This document shows positions 1 to 8,541 of a stretch of 14,277 nt of DNA, piece after piece (position 1 is the first letter of the stretch; each line of letters opens with the position of its first letter). Both the position numbers and the translations under genes were made by a program. The notes beneath the pieces are model-generated. The model was given only the letters and a program-made list of their open reading frames with translations, was not told the DNA's origin and made no database searches. Source of the stretch: an uncultured Prevotella sp. (lineage in GTDB: Bacteria > Bacteroidota > Bacteroidia > Bacteroidales > Bacteroidaceae). Location: contig URLQ01000071.1 of assembly GCA_900548745.1 (NCBI GenBank), forward strand, positions 1 to 14,277, written 5' to 3'.

Positions 1-1904
1 ATGACGATGCTCACCGTGCGTTGATGGGATCCAACATGATGCGCCAGGCAGTTCCGTTGCTTCATAATGAGGCACCAATCGTTGGTACTGGTGTTGAGAA
101 GCAGGTTTGCGTTGATTCACGTACAATGATTACAGCCGAAGGCGAGGGCGTTATAGAATATGTTGACGCAACGACAATCCGTATCCTCTATGATAGAACA
201 GAGGACGAGGAGTTCGTCAGCTTCGAACCGGCTCTTAAGGAGTACCGTATTCCTAAGTTCCGTCGTACAAACCAGAACATGACCATCGACTTGCGTCCTA
301 TTTGTAACAAGGGACAGCGTGTCAAGAAGGGAGATATCCTGACAGAGGGTTATGCAACAGAGGATGGAGAGTTGGCACTCGGACGTAACCTCCTTGTAGC
401 TTACATGCCATGGAAGGGTTACAACTATGAGGATGCTATCGTGCTGAATGAGCGTATTGTTCGTGACGACGTGCTTACTTCCGTTCATGTTGATGAGTTC
501 TCTCTCGATGTGCGTGAGACAAAGCGTGGTACTGAGGAATTTACAAATGATATTCCAAATGTAAGCGAGGAGGCAACCAAGGATCTTGATGACAATGGTG
601 TTATCCGTGTTGGTGCCCGTGTGGAGCCAGGTGATATCCTTATTGGTAAGATTTCTCCAAAGGGAGAAAGCGATCCTTCACCAGAAGAGAAACTGTTGAG
701 AGCAATCTTCGGTGACAAGGCTGGAGACGTTAAGGATTCTTCTTTGAAGGCTAATCCTTCCCTAAGTGGTGTCGTAATCGACAAGAAGTTGTTCTCTCGT
801 GCTATCAAGACTCGTGCTTCTAAGCAGAAAGACAAGGTTATCCTTGCAAAGATAGACGAAGAGTATGAGGCAAAGATTGATGACTTGAAGGATATTCTCG
901 TTGACAAACTGTTGACACTTACGGAGGATAAGGTTTCTCAGGGTATAAAGGATTACTCTGGAGCTGAAATCATCACAAAGGGAAGCAAGTTCACCACAAC
1001 TCAGCTTAAGAATCTTGAGTATGAGGGAATACAGTCAAACAACTGGACTGAGGATGAGCATGCAAACGGCTTGATATCAAAGCTTATTACTAACTTCCTG
1101 AAGAAGGCAAAGCTTCTTGATGCAGAAAACAAGCGTCGTAAGTTTGCTATTACCATCGGTGATGAGCTTCCATCAGGTATTATCCAGATGGCTAAGGTTT
1201 ATATTGCCAAGAAGCGTAAGATCGGTGTCGGTGATAAACTTGCCGGACGTCATGGTAACAAGGGTATTGTATCAAAGATTGTTCGTCAGGAGGATATGCC
1301 GTTCTTGCCAGATGGTCGCCCTGTTGATTTGGTGCTGAACCCATTGGGCGTGCCTTCTCGAATGAACCTTGGACAGATCTTTGAGGCTATCCTTGGTGCT
1401 GCAGGTAAGCGCCTTGGCGTGAAGTTCGCTACACCTATCTTTGATGGTGCTAAGCTTGACGACCTTAAGGAGTGGACCGACAAGGCTGGTTTGCCAAACC
1501 TCGGTTCTATGCACTTGTATGATGGTGAGACAGGAGAAATCTTCGACCAGCCTGCTACAGTAGGTATCACTTACTTCCTGAAGCTCGGTCATATGGTTGA
1601 GGACAAGATGCACGCTCGTTCCATCGGTCCTTACTCGCTCATCACTCAGCAGCCACTTGGTGGTAAAGCTCAGTTCGGTGGACAGCGTTTTGGAGAGATG
1701 GAGGTTTGGGCTCTGGAGGCATTCGGCGCAAGCCATGTACTTCAGGAGATTCTGACAATCAAGTCTGATGATGTGGTTGGCCGTTCAAAGGCATATGAGG
1801 CTATCGTTAAGGGTGAGCCGATGCCAACGCCGGGTATCCCTGAGTCACTCAATGTATTGCTCCATGAGCTTCGCGGTTTGGGTCTTAGTATCACTCTTGA
1901 TTAA
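1..1904 (+). CDS. rpoB: RNA polymerase beta subunit, C-terminal half (5' end outside window)
   Basis: This is the C-terminal half of the beta subunit of core RNA polymerase, which with beta' forms the active-site cleft. The reading frame is already open at the first base: codons from position 3 read DDAHRALMGSNMMRQAV, the conserved block found near residue 675 of E. coli RpoB. The true start and the rifampicin-resistance cluster therefore lie upstream, and the TTG at 21 is not a start. Visible hallmarks are GDKLAGRHGNKG at about 1230-1265, whose two lysines (codons 1236 and 1260) match the catalytic-centre lysines of the family; LPDGRPVDLVLNPLGVPSRM just after; and a C-terminal block with PYSLITQQPLGGKAQFGGQR and GEMEVWALEAFGA, the clamp and anchor region. 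About 633 residues are present, roughly half of the usual length. The gene ends in three consecutive in-frame stops (TAA TAA TAG, 1902-1910). rpoC follows after 37 nt, the usual rpoBC operon. Confidence 0.98.
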   Translation, partial: DDAHRALMGSNMMRQAVPLLHNEAPIVGTGVEKQVCVDSRTMITAEGEGVIEYVDATTIRILYDRTEDEEFVSFEPALKEYRIPKFRRTNQNMTIDLRPICNKGQRVKKGDILTEGYATEDGELALGRNLLVAYMPWKGYNYEDAIVLNERIVRDDVLTSVHVDEFSLDVRETKRGTEEFTNDIPNVSEEATKDLDDNGVIRVGARVEPGDILIGKISPKGESDPSPEEKLLRAIFGDKAGDVKDSSLKANPSLSGVVIDKKLFSRAIKTRASKQKDKVILAKIDEEYEAKIDDLKDILVDKLLTLTEDKVSQGIKDYSGAEIITKGSKFTTTQLKNLEYEGIQSNNWTEDEHANGLISKLITNFLKKAKLLDAENKRRKFAITIGDELPSGIIQMAKVYIAKKRKIGVGDKLAGRHGNKGIVSKIVRQEDMPFLPDGRPVDLVLNPLGVPSRMNLGQIFEAILGAAGKRLGVKFATPIFDGAKLDDLKEWTDKAGLPNLGSMHLYDGETGEIFDQPATVGITYFLKLGHMVEDKMHARSIGPYSLITQQPLGGKAQFGGQRFGEMEVWALEAFGASHVLQEILTIKSDDVVGRSKAYEAIVKGEPMPTPGIPESLNVLLHELRGLGLSITLD

Positions 1905-1941
1905 TAATAGACTCTTTACAAACAATATATAAATAAGAATT

Positions 1942-4900
1942 ATGGCTTTCAAGAAAGATTCAAAGATAAAGAGTAATTTTACGAAGATTACCATCGGACT
2001 TGCTTCTCCGGAGGAAATCCTCGAGAATTCGTTCGGTGAGGTGACCAAGCCGGAAACCATCAATTACCGTACGTATAAACCAGAGCGTGACGGACTTTTC
2101 TGTGAGCGTATCTTCGGTCCTACAAAGGACTATGAATGCGCTTGCGGAAAGTACAAGCGTATCAGATATAAAGGAATTGTCTGCGACCGTTGTGGTGTAG
2201 AGGTGACAGAAAAGAAGGTTCGCCGTGAGCGTACAGGTCACATCGAACTGGTTGTTCCTGTAGCCCACATCTGGTATTTCCGTTCTCTGCCGAATAAGAT
2301 CGGTTACCTTCTCGGTCTGCCTACCAAGAAACTTGATGCTGTGGTATACTATGAAAAGTATATCGTAATACAGCCAGGTATCATGGCTGGTAAGATAGAT
2401 CCCGAGAAAGAAGGACAGGAGCTCAACGGTTCCCACAAGATGGACCTTCTTTCAGAGGATGAATACCTTAATATAATAGATAAGCTTCCTGAGGACAATG
2501 AGTATCTTGAAGATACCGATCCAAGCAAGTTTATCGCAAAGATGGGTGCAGAGGCTATCTATGACCTCCTTGTGAACATAGACCTTGACGGTCTGTCATA
2601 TGAGCTTCGCGACCGCGCCAACAGTGATTCTTCCCAGCAGCGTAAGACAGAGGCTTTGAAGCGTCTGCAGGTTGTAGAGGCATTCCGTGGCAGCCGTGGC
2701 ATTAATAAGCCAGAGTGGATGATTATGAAGATCATTCCTGTCACACCTCCAGAACTCCGTCCTTTGGTACCATTGGATGGTGGACGTTTCGCCACATCAG
2801 ACCTTAACGACCTCTATCGTCGTGTAATCATCAGAAATAACCGTCTTAAGAGACTTATTGAAATCAAGGCTCCTGAGGTTATTCTTCGAAATGAGAAGCG
2901 TATGTTGCAGGAGGCTGTCGACAGCTTGTTTGACAACTCTCGTAAGAGCAGCGCCGTTAAGAGCGAGTCAAACCGTCCGTTGAAGTCGTTGTCTGACTCT
3001 CTGAAGGGTAAGGCAGGACGTTTCCGTCAGAACCTTCTCGGTAAGCGTGTTGACTACTCAGCACGTTCAGTAATCGTTGTAGGTCCGGAGTTGAAGATGG
3101 GTGAGTGCGGTCTGCCTAAGCTTATGGCAGCAGAGCTTTACAAGCCATTCATAATCCGTAAGCTTATTGAGCGTGGTATTGTGAAGACTGTAAAGAGCGC
3201 AAAGAAGATAGTTGACCGTCGTGAGCCTGTTATCTGGGATATCCTTGAGAACGTGATGAAAGGTCATCCGGTACTTTTGAACCGTGCCCCTACACTTCAC
3301 CGTCTTGGTATCCAGGCTTTCCAGCCAAAACTTATCGAGGGTAAGGCAATCCAGCTTCATCCGTTGGCATGTACAGCGTTCAACGCCGACTTCGACGGTG
3401 ACCAGATGGCTGTTCACCTTCCATTGAGCAATGAGGCAGTACTTGAGGCGCAGATACTGATGCTTCAGAGCCACAATATTCTTAACCCTGCCAATGGTGC
3501 TCCTATCACAGTGCCATCTCAGGATATGGTGCTTGGTCTTTATTATATCACCAAGATTCGTCCGGGAGCAAAGGGTGAAGGACTGACATTCTACGGACCG
3601 GAGGAGGCAATCATTGCGCACAATGAGAAGCGTTGCGACCTCCATGCTCAGGTAAAGGTTGTTGTTAAGGACCTTGATGAGAAGGGAAATTTCGTTCAGA
3701 GGATGGTAGAGACATCTGTCGGACGTGTAATCGTAAACGGAATCATTCCAGACGAGGTTGGATTCGTAAATAAGGTAATTTCCAAGAAGAGTCTTCGTGA
3801 CATCATCTCTGATGTAATCAAGGCAGTAGGTTTTGCCCGTGCATGTGAGTTCCTTGATGGAATCAAGAATCTCGGTTACCGCATGGCATATCTTGCAGGA
3901 CTTTCATTCAACCTTGATGATATTATCATTCCAGAGGAGAAGAAGGCACTTGTAGAACGTGGAAATGAGGAAGTTCGTCAGATTACTGACAACTATAATA
4001 TGGGATTCATCACAGACAAGGAGCGTTACAATCAGGTAATTGATGCGTGGACCCACGTAAACAATGAGCTCGGAAATGTCTTGATGAAAGAGATGACAGA
4101 GGCAGACCAGGGTTTCAATGCTATTTATATGATGCTTGATTCCGGAGCCCGTGGTTCTAAGGACCAGATTCGTCAGCTTGCAGGTATGCGTGGTCTTATG
4201 GCAAAGCCTCAGAAGGCAGGAGCTGAAGGAGCGCAGATTATCGAGAACCCTATTCTTTCTAACTTTAAGGAGGGAATGAGCGTGTTGGAGTACTTCATCT
4301 CTACCCACGGTGCCCGTAAGGGTCTTGCCGATACCGCCATGAAGACTGCCGATGCCGGATATCTGACTCGTCGTCTTGTAGACGTTTCCCATGATGTTAT
4401 CATCAATGAGGAAGACTGTGGAACACTTCGCGGACTTGTATGTACGGCATTGAAGAATGGCGATGAGGTGATCTCTACCTTGTATGAGCGTATCCTCGGT
4501 CGTGTATCTGTACATGATATCATTAATCCTACAACCGGAGAGCTTATCGTTGCTGCTGGTGAAGAAATCACAGAGCCTATAGCACAGGCAATTGAAGATT
4601 CTCCTATTGAAAGCGTTGAGATTCGTTCTGTGCTTACTTGTGAGAGCAAGCATGGTGTCTGCATGAAGTGTTATGGCCGTAACCTTGCCACCAGTCGAAT
4701 GGTACAGAAGGGTGAGGCTGTCGGTGTCATTGCAGCCCAGGCTATTGGTGAGCCAGGTACTCAGCTTACACTTCGTACGTTCCACGCCGGAGGTATTGCT
4801 GCCAATGCAGCAGCCAATGCATCTATCGTTGCAAAGAACGATGCAAGAATCGAGTTCGATGAGCTTCGTACCGTACCGTTTGTTGAGAAGGCTGAAGATG

Positions 4901-6285
4901 GTAGCGATGTAGAATGTGAGATGGTTGTCAGCCGTCTTGCCGAGGCTCGTTTCATCGATCCTCATACAGACATCGTGCTTTCAACAGTTAACGTGCCATA
5001 CGGTAGTTCTTTGTATCACAAGAATGGCGATGTCCTTTCCAAGGGCGAACTGATAGCAAAGTGGGACCCATTCAATGCTGTCATCGTAACGGAATATGCC
5101 GGAACATTGAAGTTCCGCGATGTGATAGAAGGTGTTACATACCACTCTGAGACCGATGATACTACAGGTCTTACAGAGCGCATCATCACAGAGTCTAAGG
5201 ACAAGACAAAGGTCCCAACCTGTGATATCGTAGATGAGAACGGTGAGGTGGTTGGAACATACAACCTCCCGGTAGGTGGTAACGTTGTTGTTGAGGACGG
5301 ACAGAAGGTAGCTACCGGTACCACTCTCGTCAAGATTCCTCGTTCTGTCGGTAAGGCAGGAGATATCACCGGAGGTCTTCCACGAGTTACGGAGCTCTTC
5401 GAGGCTCGTAACCCTTCAAACCCAGCTGTCGTATCAGAAATCGACGGTGAGGTAACAATGGGTAAGCTGAAGCGCGGTAACCGTGAGATTATCGTTACCT
5501 CCAAGACAGGTGAGCAGCGTAAATATCTTGTATCATTGTCAAAGCAGATTCTTGTACAGGAGCATGACGCCGTTCGTGCAGGAACTCCTCTTTCAGATGG
5601 TAGCATCACCCCAAGTGATATCCTTGCCATCAAGGGTCCTACCGCCGTTCAGGAATACATCGTTAATGAGGTACAGGACGTATATCGTCTGCAGGGTGTG
5701 AAGATTAATGACAAGCACTTCGAGATTATCGTTCGTCAGATGATGCGTAAGGTTCAGATCAATGATCCGGGCGATACAACATTCCTTGAGCAGGAGATGG
5801 TAGACAAGCTCGATTTCGCAGAAGAGAATGATCGTATCTGGGGCAAAAAGGTGGTAACAGACGCTGGTGACAGCGACAGCCTCCGTGCCGGACAGATTAT
5901 CACAGTTCGCAAGCTTCGCGATGAGAACTCAAGCTTAAAGCGTCGTGACCTCAAACTTGTTCAGGTTCGTGATGCAGTGCCTGCAACATCTACTCAGATT
6001 CTTCAGGGTATCACACGTGCAGCCCTTCAGACCAAGAGCTTCATGTCTGCTGCATCATTCCAGGAGACAACGAAGGTGCTCAACGAGGCTGCAATCCGTG
6101 GAAAGCAGGACAAGTTGGAAGGAATGAAGGAGAACGTTATCTGCGGACACTTAATACCTGCAGGTACAGGACTTCGCGAGTTCGAGAAGATTATTGTAGG
6201 TTCAAAAGAGGAGCATGACCGTATGCAGGCTAATCGCCGCAACGTCATCGACTACTCTGAAAAGCAGACAGTAGACGAGAACTAA
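1942..6285 (+). CDS. rpoC: RNA polymerase beta' subunit
   Basis: This is the complete beta' subunit (1447 residues), the other large catalytic subunit of RNA polymerase. The N-terminal zinc ribbon has C66, C68, C81 and C84 (CACG...CDRCG). The absolutely conserved NADFDGDQMAVH motif is at residues 481-492, with D483, D485 and D487 as the Mg2+ ligands. The second zinc site is formed by C826, C900, C907 and C910. The trigger loop GEPGTQLTLRTFHAGG follows, with its catalytic-region histidine at 948. All these positions run 12 residues behind E. coli numbering. The C-terminal part keeps the usual assembly region and ends in an acidic tail (KQTVDEN). The start MAFKKDSKIK is the first ATG in frame after rpoB and gives the expected N-terminus. 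There is no strong Shine-Dalgarno sequence, only the A-rich upstream sequence common in Bacteroidetes. Nothing suggests damage. It is co-transcribed with rpoB and followed by a long terminator-like hairpin. Confidence 0.99.
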   Translation: MAFKKDSKIKSNFTKITIGLASPEEILENSFGEVTKPETINYRTYKPERDGLFCERIFGPTKDYECACGKYKRIRYKGIVCDRCGVEVTEKKVRRERTGHIELVVPVAHIWYFRSLPNKIGYLLGLPTKKLDAVVYYEKYIVIQPGIMAGKIDPEKEGQELNGSHKMDLLSEDEYLNIIDKLPEDNEYLEDTDPSKFIAKMGAEAIYDLLVNIDLDGLSYELRDRANSDSSQQRKTEALKRLQVVEAFRGSRGINKPEWMIMKIIPVTPPELRPLVPLDGGRFATSDLNDLYRRVIIRNNRLKRLIEIKAPEVILRNEKRMLQEAVDSLFDNSRKSSAVKSESNRPLKSLSDSLKGKAGRFRQNLLGKRVDYSARSVIVVGPELKMGECGLPKLMAAELYKPFIIRKLIERGIVKTVKSAKKIVDRREPVIWDILENVMKGHPVLLNRAPTLHRLGIQAFQPKLIEGKAIQLHPLACTAFNADFDGDQMAVHLPLSNEAVLEAQILMLQSHNILNPANGAPITVPSQDMVLGLYYITKIRPGAKGEGLTFYGPEEAIIAHNEKRCDLHAQVKVVVKDLDEKGNFVQRMVETSVGRVIVNGIIPDEVGFVNKVISKKSLRDIISDVIKAVGFARACEFLDGIKNLGYRMAYLAGLSFNLDDIIIPEEKKALVERGNEEVRQITDNYNMGFITDKERYNQVIDAWTHVNNELGNVLMKEMTEADQGFNAIYMMLDSGARGSKDQIRQLAGMRGLMAKPQKAGAEGAQIIENPILSNFKEGMSVLEYFISTHGARKGLADTAMKTADAGYLTRRLVDVSHDVIINEEDCGTLRGLVCTALKNGDEVISTLYERILGRVSVHDIINPTTGELIVAAGEEITEPIAQAIEDSPIESVEIRSVLTCESKHGVCMKCYGRNLATSRMVQKGEAVGVIAAQAIGEPGTQLTLRTFHAGGIAANAAANASIVAKNDARIEFDELRTVPFVEKAEDGSDVECEMVVSRLAEARFIDPHTDIVLSTVNVPYGSSLYHKNGDVLSKGELIAKWDPFNAVIVTEYAGTLKFRDVIEGVTYHSETDDTTGLTERIITESKDKTKVPTCDIVDENGEVVGTYNLPVGGNVVVEDGQKVATGTTLVKIPRSVGKAGDITGGLPRVTELFEARNPSNPAVVSEIDGEVTMGKLKRGNREIIVTSKTGEQRKYLVSLSKQILVQEHDAVRAGTPLSDGSITPSDILAIKGPTAVQEYIVNEVQDVYRLQGVKINDKHFEIIVRQMMRKVQINDPGDTTFLEQEMVDKLDFAEENDRIWGKKVVTDAGDSDSLRAGQIITVRKLRDENSSLKRRDLKLVQVRDAVPATSTQILQGITRAALQTKSFMSAASFQETTKVLNEAAIRGKQDKLEGMKENVICGHLIPAGTGLREFEKIIVGSKEEHDRMQANRRNVIDYSEKQTVDEN

Positions 6286-6324
6286 GAATCTTGAAAAGAG
6301 CTGGTAACAGTTCTTATATACAAT

Positions 6325-6396
6325 AAAAACTCCCGTTTCATCGGGTTGCGTGGAAAATGAATTATTTTCTAAGGCAACGATGAAATGGGAGTTTTC
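6325..6396. terminator. Long composite hairpin, likely bidirectional terminator between rpoC and the TPR gene
   Basis: The arms at 6326-6343 (AAAACTCCCGTTTCATCG) and 6378-6395 (CGATGAAATGGGAGTTTT) pair over 18 bp with a single G-U position on the plus transcript. Further in, a two-base bulge is followed by a 4-bp stem (TTGC/GCAA, 6346-6349 with 6374-6377). Near the tip, GAAAAT (6353-6358) pairs with ATTTTC (6364-6369). The outer stem is flanked by A-runs on the left and T-runs on the right, so transcripts in either direction end their hairpin in U-rich sequence. It sits between the convergent ends of rpoC (6285) and the TPR gene (6440). It explains most of the 154-nt gap between them. Confidence 0.75.
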
Positions 6397-6439
6397 TTAT
6401 TCCCATACTGGAATTCCCTTGTTTCTAATGAGAGTTTTC

Positions 6440-8011
6440 TTATTTCTTCTTCTTATTGATTCTGGATCTGATAGAGCGGAGAGAAACTTCGGCAACAGCC
6501 ATGATGTTCATGATTTCGGCATCAGTCTTTCCTGTGTGTTCAAGGATAAGGAAGAACTTGTATTTTGGTGACAGCTCATCATACGAGTTGTCGAGCATGT
6601 CTACAAACTCCATATCCACAAGACGGTAGTATTCTATTATATTCTCAAAGTCATTTTTCTTCCATAGAACAGTCGTCTTGCCATTCAGAATCTCATTGAA
6701 GAGGATATATCCTCGGTTCAGGGTGTCGCGGTGCTTGTCCAGTAGTTTCTCTTTCCTTTTGTTTATGGTTTCAATCTCTTTCTCTTTATGTTGGTCCATA
6801 CGTTCAAGTTCCTTTATTTGGCTTTCATAATTCTTTATCATCATCTGGTCGTGAGCCATTGCTGCCTTTGTCTTATACTGTTTGTAGCGGAGGAACAGTA
6901 TGGAAACCGTGGCAATGAGAACAAGAACCGTAATGATAATTATGGCTATCATAATGTTCCTTTCGTATTTCTGCTTTGACTTGATGTTGTCAAATTCAGA
7001 TTGAATCGCTTTCACGTTGTTGCCTGTTTGCCTTTCCGACAGGCTGTCTTTAAGAGCAATCAGTCTTTCAGCCGTTTTAGCAGCATGGGCATAGTTTTCC
7101 TCCTTCATGTGGTGTTTGAACATGGAGTGCATGGTCTCGTCCTTAATCTTTAGATTTTCCGTCTGCATAGCCTTTGCCCACATCTCCTCTGCCGAGTCCG
7201 TCTTTCCTTCGATGGCATAGACGTTGGCAAGGTTTTCATACGCTTCGTCCATAGGTGAGATATCCAGAACCTTCTTGAAATAGTATTCTGCCTTTTTCAA
7301 ATCGTTCTTCATAAGGTATACACCGATGTTGTTCATGATGAACTGGCTGTCTTTCTTCGGTATGACATTCAGCAGTGCCATACTTTTTTTAAGGTATACG
7401 TCAGAACTGTCATTTTGCTTAAGTTTGGCATACAGCACCGCCATGTTGTTATAGGCATGTGCGAGCCAGTCGTTCCTTTTTGCCTTGATAGATTCTTTGA
7501 CCGACTTCTTTGAGTATTCGAGAGCCGTTCTGTCTTCGCCAGCCTCTTCGTTAATAACAAGTAGACTGGCGTAAATTTTATGTTTAAGTTCCGAATTGTT
7601 AGTCTTTTCAGCGATGAATTCGGCGTTTTTTATATAATTAAGGGCATTCTTAATGTCTCCCGAGTCATACATGAAGCATCCCTTATAATAGTAAGCCGCA
7701 GCAAGTTTCTCCTGCTGTGCCTTACCGTTAGAATAGTAGTGAATGCTAAAATTCAGCGATTCCATCGACGATGAAGGCTTGTAGAGGCGATATTCCGCTT
7801 GTGTCCTTAGCAGGAAGAAATAGGCAGAATCTGCAGTCGTCTGCAAGTCTTTCACTTCGATGTTGTCAATTTCGTTGTATGCAGAATCGACAAGTCCGCT
7901 GTTCAGTAGCGAGTCGATTTGCACCAGCTTGCTGCTTTTGCTCTTGTTTGAGTCACAGCTTACAAGTATGGCAAAAGCCAGGAGTGTGAAAAATATATGA
8001 ATCTTGCGCAT
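6440..8011 (-). CDS. Membrane-anchored TPR protein with C-terminal helix-turn-helix, probable regulator
   Basis: This 523-residue protein has the layout of the Bacteroidetes TPR-TM-HTH family, thought to couple an extracytoplasmic sensor to a cytoplasmic DNA-binding-like end. Residues 1-19 form a signal sequence with a lipobox-like LVSC (C19), so the N-terminus may be lipidated. Residues about 30-330 are helical with several TPR-like repeats; motifs such as AHAYNNMAVLYAKLKQNDSS and EAYENLANVYAIEGKTDSAE are clear. Residues 353-375 are a strongly hydrophobic membrane segment (NIMIAIIIITVLVLIATVSI). A charged coiled coil follows (about 385-430). The C-terminus, about 478-518 (ELSPKYKFFLILEHTGKTDA, then VSLRSIRSRINK), resembles the LuxR/sigma-region-4 type helix-turn-helix. 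The start follows from the signal peptide. It is divergent from the secreted-protein operon beginning at 8538, so regulation of that operon is possible but unproven. No regulated target is visible in the sequence. Family assignment is firm on architecture; the specific function is unknown. Confidence 0.85.
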   Translation of the reverse strand: MRKIHIFFTLLAFAILVSCDSNKSKSSKLVQIDSLLNSGLVDSAYNEIDNIEVKDLQTTADSAYFFLLRTQAEYRLYKPSSSMESLNFSIHYYSNGKAQQEKLAAAYYYKGCFMYDSGDIKNALNYIKNAEFIAEKTNNSELKHKIYASLLVINEEAGEDRTALEYSKKSVKESIKAKRNDWLAHAYNNMAVLYAKLKQNDSSDVYLKKSMALLNVIPKKDSQFIMNNIGVYLMKNDLKKAEYYFKKVLDISPMDEAYENLANVYAIEGKTDSAEEMWAKAMQTENLKIKDETMHSMFKHHMKEENYAHAAKTAERLIALKDSLSERQTGNNVKAIQSEFDNIKSKQKYERNIMIAIIIITVLVLIATVSILFLRYKQYKTKAAMAHDQMMIKNYESQIKELERMDQHKEKEIETINKRKEKLLDKHRDTLNRGYILFNEILNGKTTVLWKKNDFENIIEYYRLVDMEFVDMLDNSYDELSPKYKFFLILEHTGKTDAEIMNIMAVAEVSLRSIRSRINKKKK

Positions 8012-8020
8012 ATTATCTTA

Positions 8021-8062
8021 TGAGATTTATTGCCGAGCCGAAGCTTGTCTTATGCAAAGATA
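8021..8062 (-). repeat. 42-nt direct repeat, copy 1, with promoter-like -7 box for the TPR gene
   Basis: This unit begins TGAGATTTATTGCCGAGCCG and ends TATGCAAAGATA. It matches copy 2 at 41 of 42 positions (G at 8047, A at 8124). Read on the minus strand, its end gives TATCTTTG (8062 to 8055), a match to the Bacteroidetes -7 consensus TAnnTTTG. It lies 43 nt before the TPR start codon. The upstream -33 element is poor: the nearest TTTG (8090-8087) is 24 nt away instead of about 19. Promoter activity is therefore plausible but not certain. Confidence 0.7.
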
Positions 8063-8097
8063 ATGCAAGGCGAGTGCAATATAATCCAAATGTTATT

Positions 8098-8139
8098 TGA
8101 GATTTATTGCCGAGCCGAAGCTTATCTTATGCAAAGATA
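8098..8139 (-). repeat. 42-nt direct repeat, copy 2, with a second promoter-like -7 box
   Basis: This is the second copy of the 42-nt unit, offset by 77 nt from the first and differing at one base. It again carries TATCTTTG on the minus strand (8139 to 8132). A run of T nucleotides about 19 nt upstream gives a near-consensus -33 element (TTTT rather than TTTG). This copy may therefore be the better promoter of the two. The duplication could give tandem promoters for the TPR gene, or it may be an interspersed Bacteroidales repeat that happens to carry the box. Confidence 0.65.
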
Positions 8140-8334
8140 TACTTTTTATGTCAGATTGAAAAATATTATAACTCAGATTTCTTTGCTTATTTCTTGTATA
8201 ATTAATGATGAGTTTCGGTTCTTTCTGTTGCATTTTTGTTGCAAAGAGTGATGCAAAATGCAATGTTAATGAGTTTAAGTAATTGATTTACAACTAAATA
8301 TGGTAAATTTGAATTTGCCACGGAATGATGGCAT

Positions 8335-8348
8335 AATTTATATAAATT
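8335..8348. promoter_or_regulatory. Perfect AT-only palindrome just upstream of the operon promoter
   Basis: AATTTATATAAATT is a perfect 14-bp palindrome ending two bases before the -33 box of the plus-strand operon. Its position would suit an activator or repressor site. AT-rich palindromes also arise by chance in such sequence, so the assignment is weak. Confidence 0.3.
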
Positions 8349-8350
8349 GT

Positions 8351-8381
8351 TTTGGACGTAAAATAAAGAATCGTAAATTTG
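8351..8381 (+). promoter_or_regulatory. Bacteroidetes sigma-ABfr type promoter of the plus-strand secreted-protein operon
   Basis: TTTG at 8351-8354 is separated by exactly 19 nt from TAAATTTG at 8374-8381. This matches the Bacteroidetes housekeeping promoter consensus (TTTG at -33, TAnnTTTG at -7). Transcription should begin near 8388 and leave a leader of about 150 nt before the first start codon at 8538. The minus-strand paralogous operon has the same arrangement with the same spacer length, which supports the call. Confidence 0.75.
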
Positions 8382-8511
8382 GACCGTGCAAAAATTCAAA
8401 ACCATTTAGACTTTCAATTTGATATGCTTATAAAACGATTAAGTGTATAAATGAAACTAATAAAAAAAGAATGATGCGCAGGGTGTAAATACGGAAACCA
8501 TAAAATATAAT

Positions 8512-8541
8512 ATGAAAACCATTAAAAACGTGAATATATGA
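8512..8541 (+). CDS. Possible 9-codon upstream ORF overlapping the operon's first start codon
   Basis: In the leader, ATG at 8512 opens a frame reading MKTIKNVNI and stops at TGA 8539-8541. That stop overlaps the ATG of the next gene (8538-8540) as ATGA, an arrangement typical of translational coupling. There is no supporting homolog and the minus-strand operon has no equivalent overlap, so it may be coincidental in AT-rich leader sequence. Confidence 0.25.
   Translation: MKTIKNVNI

Larger units (their letters stand above)
8012..8537. promoter_or_regulatory. Divergent intergenic region (526 nt)
   Basis: This is the shared upstream region of the minus-strand TPR gene and the plus-strand secreted-protein operon. 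It holds two 42-nt direct repeats near the TPR gene, promoter-like boxes facing both ways, an AT-rich 14-bp palindrome, and a small hairpin (TTGCATTTT at 8230-8238 pairing with AAAATGCAA at 8257-8265, 18-nt loop) of unknown role. The short open frames in it (for example 8030-8251) have no start context or protein features and I do not consider them genes. Base composition is clearly more AT-rich than the genes on either side. Confidence 0.7.

Noticed and set aside
3904..4965. A 353-residue open frame antisense to rpoC
   Set aside because: It is a shadow of a highly conserved gene; the translation is Cys/Thr/Leu-rich with no domain or signal features.
8021..8139. CRISPR array
   Set aside because: There are only two repeat units, each carrying a promoter-like box, and no further copies or cas genes nearby.
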